In this document: positions 60,566-64,000 of the stretch, piece after piece
Layout of the letters: every line of letters begins with the position of its first letter
Numbering within the stretch: the first letter of the stretch is position 1
NCBI RefSeq assembly: GCF_018691265.1
Contig: NW_024881330.1
Span: 18,930,886 to 18,994,885, forward strand
From: Tyto alba
Lineage: Eukaryota; Chordata; Aves; Strigiformes; Tytonidae
Length of the DNA stretch: 64,000 nt
Direction: 5' to 3'
Notes under the pieces: generated by a model
What the model saw: only the letters and a program-made list of their open reading frames with translations
Database searches by the model: none
What the model was told of the DNA's origin: nothing
Program-made: the position numbers and the translations under genes

Positions 60566-63500
60566 GTACATAAGAATGCATAACTGAAGGGTCATCTGTC
60601 CTAGTCAACAGCAATTAAAAGAGTGTACCTCACTTTTCATCATAGTAAAACTTAGTGTCACAGCCTCCAGCCACGCACATCTTGCTCTCAGAGATGTCTT
60701 CTAACACAGAGTATATAGTTATAATCCAGGAAAAGTAATAGCTATCTTTAACCTGCTTACAAGACACTGAGCTTTCAATTTCCCAAAAGCACACTTCAGA
60801 GTCCTTTCAAATGCTCCTTCAGACAAGATGGAAGAAGGAAGAATGGGAGAATGTTGAAACTACAAACACATAAGAGGTGATCATAGGAACAAGCTTGTCA
60901 CTCTCCAAATAATGAAAACAGTAGTCACAGGTTCCCAAACAGGTGAACCTTCTGACCCCAGAGGCCCTGACACTGGTAGATCAAACATGATAACCACTTG
61001 TCATTACTGCACAACCCTCTTTTAGTAAATTCAGACCCGTATCATTCAATATTGAAAGCCAATAAACTTCAGCCCAGTCTGCACTGAACCCTCTCACCAG
61101 AAAACACATCCAAACTCAACTTTGAAGTTAACAAAAGAAAGGAAACAGCACTCCAGTTAAATTTAACCTTTTACACATGGACACCTTACTACCAAGTGAC
61201 TTACGAGTCGTTCATTGAGCTCATCCCTCTCCACAGGGAGTCCAGCCTCAGGAATGATCATGGCTCTGCAGGAGCAGTCATGCTCCTACTGAAATCAATG
61301 GTGTCTCTGCTATTGATTTTACATGACATCAGAAATATGCTCTCACTAGAGACTTATGGCATCTGCAGTTTAATGAAACCATCTGGATAAACTGTAACTG
61401 AAGATACCCATGTTTTCCAGATCAGTTCTTCTATCAGTTCAGACAGCAATTATCTAATTGCCAGACATCACAGGTAAAAGAACATAAGTTTTTATGTGAA
61501 AGTATTTGATGTGTTTTCGCCAGTGCAAGTAACACAGCTTGATGAATATTCAAATAATTTTAAAATATTTTATCATCTACCTAATATAGCAAATCCCAGG
61601 AATTCAGAATCCAAAGCTCAAATAAAACAGACTGAATCAGCCCTCATGGTGGACATTCAGTAATTTGTCTAACTCCATACAGAGATCATATCTTTAGGAA
61701 ATATAGTCAGCTAGAATATAAATTAAGATAACTATATGAGCTGCATCACTCCCAATGAAAATTATGGTTGCTACTTAATTTTAACAACTGTCCAAAGGAT
61801 CACGTCTCTGTAGCAATGTTTGGCTGTCAAAAATAATAGAATACCAGCTTCTGTCATAAAATAGGATCATAAAAAGACTTTAGATAGATCTAAATAAAAT
61901 CAGTCTTGCATATGTGGGTTTGAGGGTATCTGAACAACCTAATTTTCCATTTGTTTGCTGTACCTAAATAGAGGTGATAATTAACTAGGAAATATGCAGA
62001 AATTAAAACTAAAACAGGTAAAGATGCCACACCTTGTGTCAAGCTTTATCAGTATCATTCATTTTGATCAAGTGTTGAGCTGCAAAATACCAGACTCTAT
62101 AAAGCATAAATGACCTTGAATAAATTCTCTTGTCTAGACTTGGCACCCTGAAAGGATGTTGCTGCAGCTAGAAAAAGTATCTGGCCCAAATACATATATT
62201 GATGTCATGGATCAGGCACTAAAGTCTCAGAAGTGTATTCATTTAGCTTAAAAAGGACATTAAGGTATCACTGGTGGATTCTTCATCAGCTGCTAACAAA
62301 ATAAAAATATTAAAAGAAAAATAGCCAATTAAAAATACCTATAAATAATGTGACACTTTAATGATGTACAGAAACATAACTAGTCATTAAGACTGTCAGC
62401 GAAGATGATCCTAGTGGGATAGCATGTATGCTTGTCCTAAGCTTTATAATTAGTGCCTACTTATTTCAGTGACAGATAAGACTGGAAATACTGATAGACA
62501 GATGACTCCCTTTGGATGTCTTCTGTGCCTAATTTTGCTTGTGTCACAGACTTGAAAGTGATAGCTCATTTTTAACCTGTTTGAGGGCAAGTCAATTAAC
62601 AACAGTATGTTTAAGATGAGAATGTTGTATAGCTGCTACAGTGAGCATATATTAGGATGCATACACACATACATACCTGTACGCACACAGATATAATTGA
62701 AGTAATTAATAAAACTGAGTTTAATCAAACATGAAAACAGTAATTCCCTTTGTACAGCTTAAACTTATTGGGACTCAGTTCAGTTTTTGTACAGAAAGCT
62801 GTCACTGTCAGAGTAAGGTTGCTTTTGATACAGATTCTGTTCAAGGTTTTCTAGTATGTTTGACCTCAATTATAGTTTCTTTTGGTATACTTAGCTATTT
62901 TTTCAGTTAAAGCCAATGCCTAATGATTCACATAGGAACACAGTACTATTTTTTTAAAAAAGTTAATTTCTATGATAATAAATCATTATCTTTCCCAGAG
63001 TTTTTTAAAATCTATTCTAATAACAAACGATTGATTGCAATTAAAAGCATTTTTATATTAGTGTGAAATTTTACATTACATTTTAAGAATAATTATCTCC
63101 CTGAGTGAGGAAAAAAGAGCATTATTCAGAAACATTTATTTGTTTGCTTGACTCTCTTTGCTAGCAGATAATCAGTTAGTTACAGTGCAAACATCTTATT
63201 TCAGGTTAGTTGGATTAAAAACTGTCCTTCCTCAGTTCTGTTCTTTTCTTGGTATTAGCCCAAAGAATTTCTAATAATATTCCATAATTTTTATTTGTTA
63301 TCGCTTTCTGATATATGCCATCTTTACAATATAGTTGCTTTTGTGATGTTTTTTACAAGGATTATTATGTCTGCATACTGAAGATCCATTTATGTAAAAG
63401 TATCACAAAGTTATTATTCACATTAGAACAGATCCATAATATAATGCTGTCTCTTCTCTTGTTTTTCTCTTCATCTAGACATTTTATAATATTAATATTA

Positions 63501-63875
63501 ATCTTTTTGTTCTGAAATAAAAGATAGTTAATGCATTAAGCATTTGCTTATTTTGTGGGTTGGGAGATCATGTCAGTTCTTTTGTGCTATGTGACAGTTC
63601 CTTTTCCCTCTCTTATCCTTAATTTAAAGCCCACTTAACAACACATGGCAGATTTGCAAGCTTGAGGTCAGTGACCCTTTATAAATGCAGTGAAAGTATT
63701 CATAAGAAGTTTTCATTCAGTGTTCCAGAAACTGGATCTCAAGATTGCCACTGAATCACTTACATTTGTCAATAGAAATAAGCCTTATATTTTTCCTAAA
63801 TTAATTTTAATTTCAGGTATTAAAAATATGTGTAGATTTAAAAATTACAATCATTTCAATATTTGACTAGTTGAC
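58228..63875. other. AT-rich stretch without a recognised gene
   Basis: No gene was recognised. A-rich tracts lie at 59216-59251, 60000-60026 and 60539-60565 (T then A). The frame at 59050-59325 consists of non-conserved sequence plus translated poly-A (Lys run). Around 61250-61310 there is a CTCCTACTGAAATCAATGG-type sequence reminiscent of old dispersed bird repeats, not assignable here. Confidence 0.55.
60000..60026. repeat. poly-A tract
   Basis: 27 consecutive A. No retroposon body could be recognised to its left. Confidence 0.85.
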
Positions 63876-64000
63876 TGTCCTGGGTTTGAGTGAGTGGTGG
63901 GGATTTTTTTGGTAGCATGGAGGCGGCTACAGTGGTGTCCCCCTGTAAGAAGCTTCTCAAAGCTCCCCTGTCTCCAAGTAAGACCCACCTCTGTACCAAG
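63876..64000 (+). mobile_element. Start of an ERVL-type LTR, cut by the window edge
   Basis: Begins TGTCCTGGGTTTGAG and continues with a U3-like sequence including GTGGTGTCCCCCTGTAAGAA and CTGTCTCCAAGTAAGACC, similar to the U3 of the LTR family at 53731-54740. Only 125 bases are in the window. Confidence 0.6.

Overview
This is a gene-poor, AT-rich stretch of a bird chromosome, most likely from a songbird. The evidence is the repeat content: CR1 LINEs in several states of decay, ERVL-type solo LTRs with 5-bp target duplications, and young ERVK-like proviruses with 6-bp target duplications. No host exon, tRNA, rRNA or CRISPR array can be supported. Long non-repeat stretches (about 8.7-15.4, 28.5-34.0 and 45.8-53.7 kb) show no protein-coding signal.

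Layout: an ERVL-type LTR lies at 2.5-3.3 kb on the minus strand. A complete, internally deleted provirus (element A, 3602-8717) is flanked by the target duplication CTGAGA. It has a tRNA-Lys-type primer site, a tandem-repeat leader, an intact 440-codon Gag-like frame, no protease, reverse transcriptase or integrase, and a short Env transmembrane remnant. ERVL or related LTRs follow at 15.4 and 18.4 kb. A decayed near-complete CR1 (about 23.45-28.27 kb) is broken by other CR1 pieces and by a solo LTR of the element A family (25164-25698, minus strand, duplication GAATCT). Another ERVL solo LTR (34065-34556, duplication AGTAG), an ancient CR1-like fragment and a fossil ERVL protease-polymerase region (about 35.5-38.2 kb) come next. 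More LTRs lie at 39.8-40.6, 42.0-42.9, 44.8-45.8 and 53.7-54.7 kb. A second short provirus (element B, 55015-58221) is flanked by CCCCCC. A last LTR runs off the right edge at 63876.

The most interesting content is the pair A/B and the related solo LTR. A and B share the left 260 bp of the LTR and the last 1.43 kb of the internal region. They differ completely in the rest of the LTR, the primer site (Lys type in A, Trp type in B) and the leader. Element A's LTR also contains a 150-bp insert carrying a second polypurine tract and a repeat of the LTR start, and its target duplication shows that this enlarged LTR was the one integrated. Together they look like a non-autonomous, gag-bearing retroviral lineage that was moved in trans and reshuffled by recombination. 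All boundaries and identities were read by eye from the sequence.
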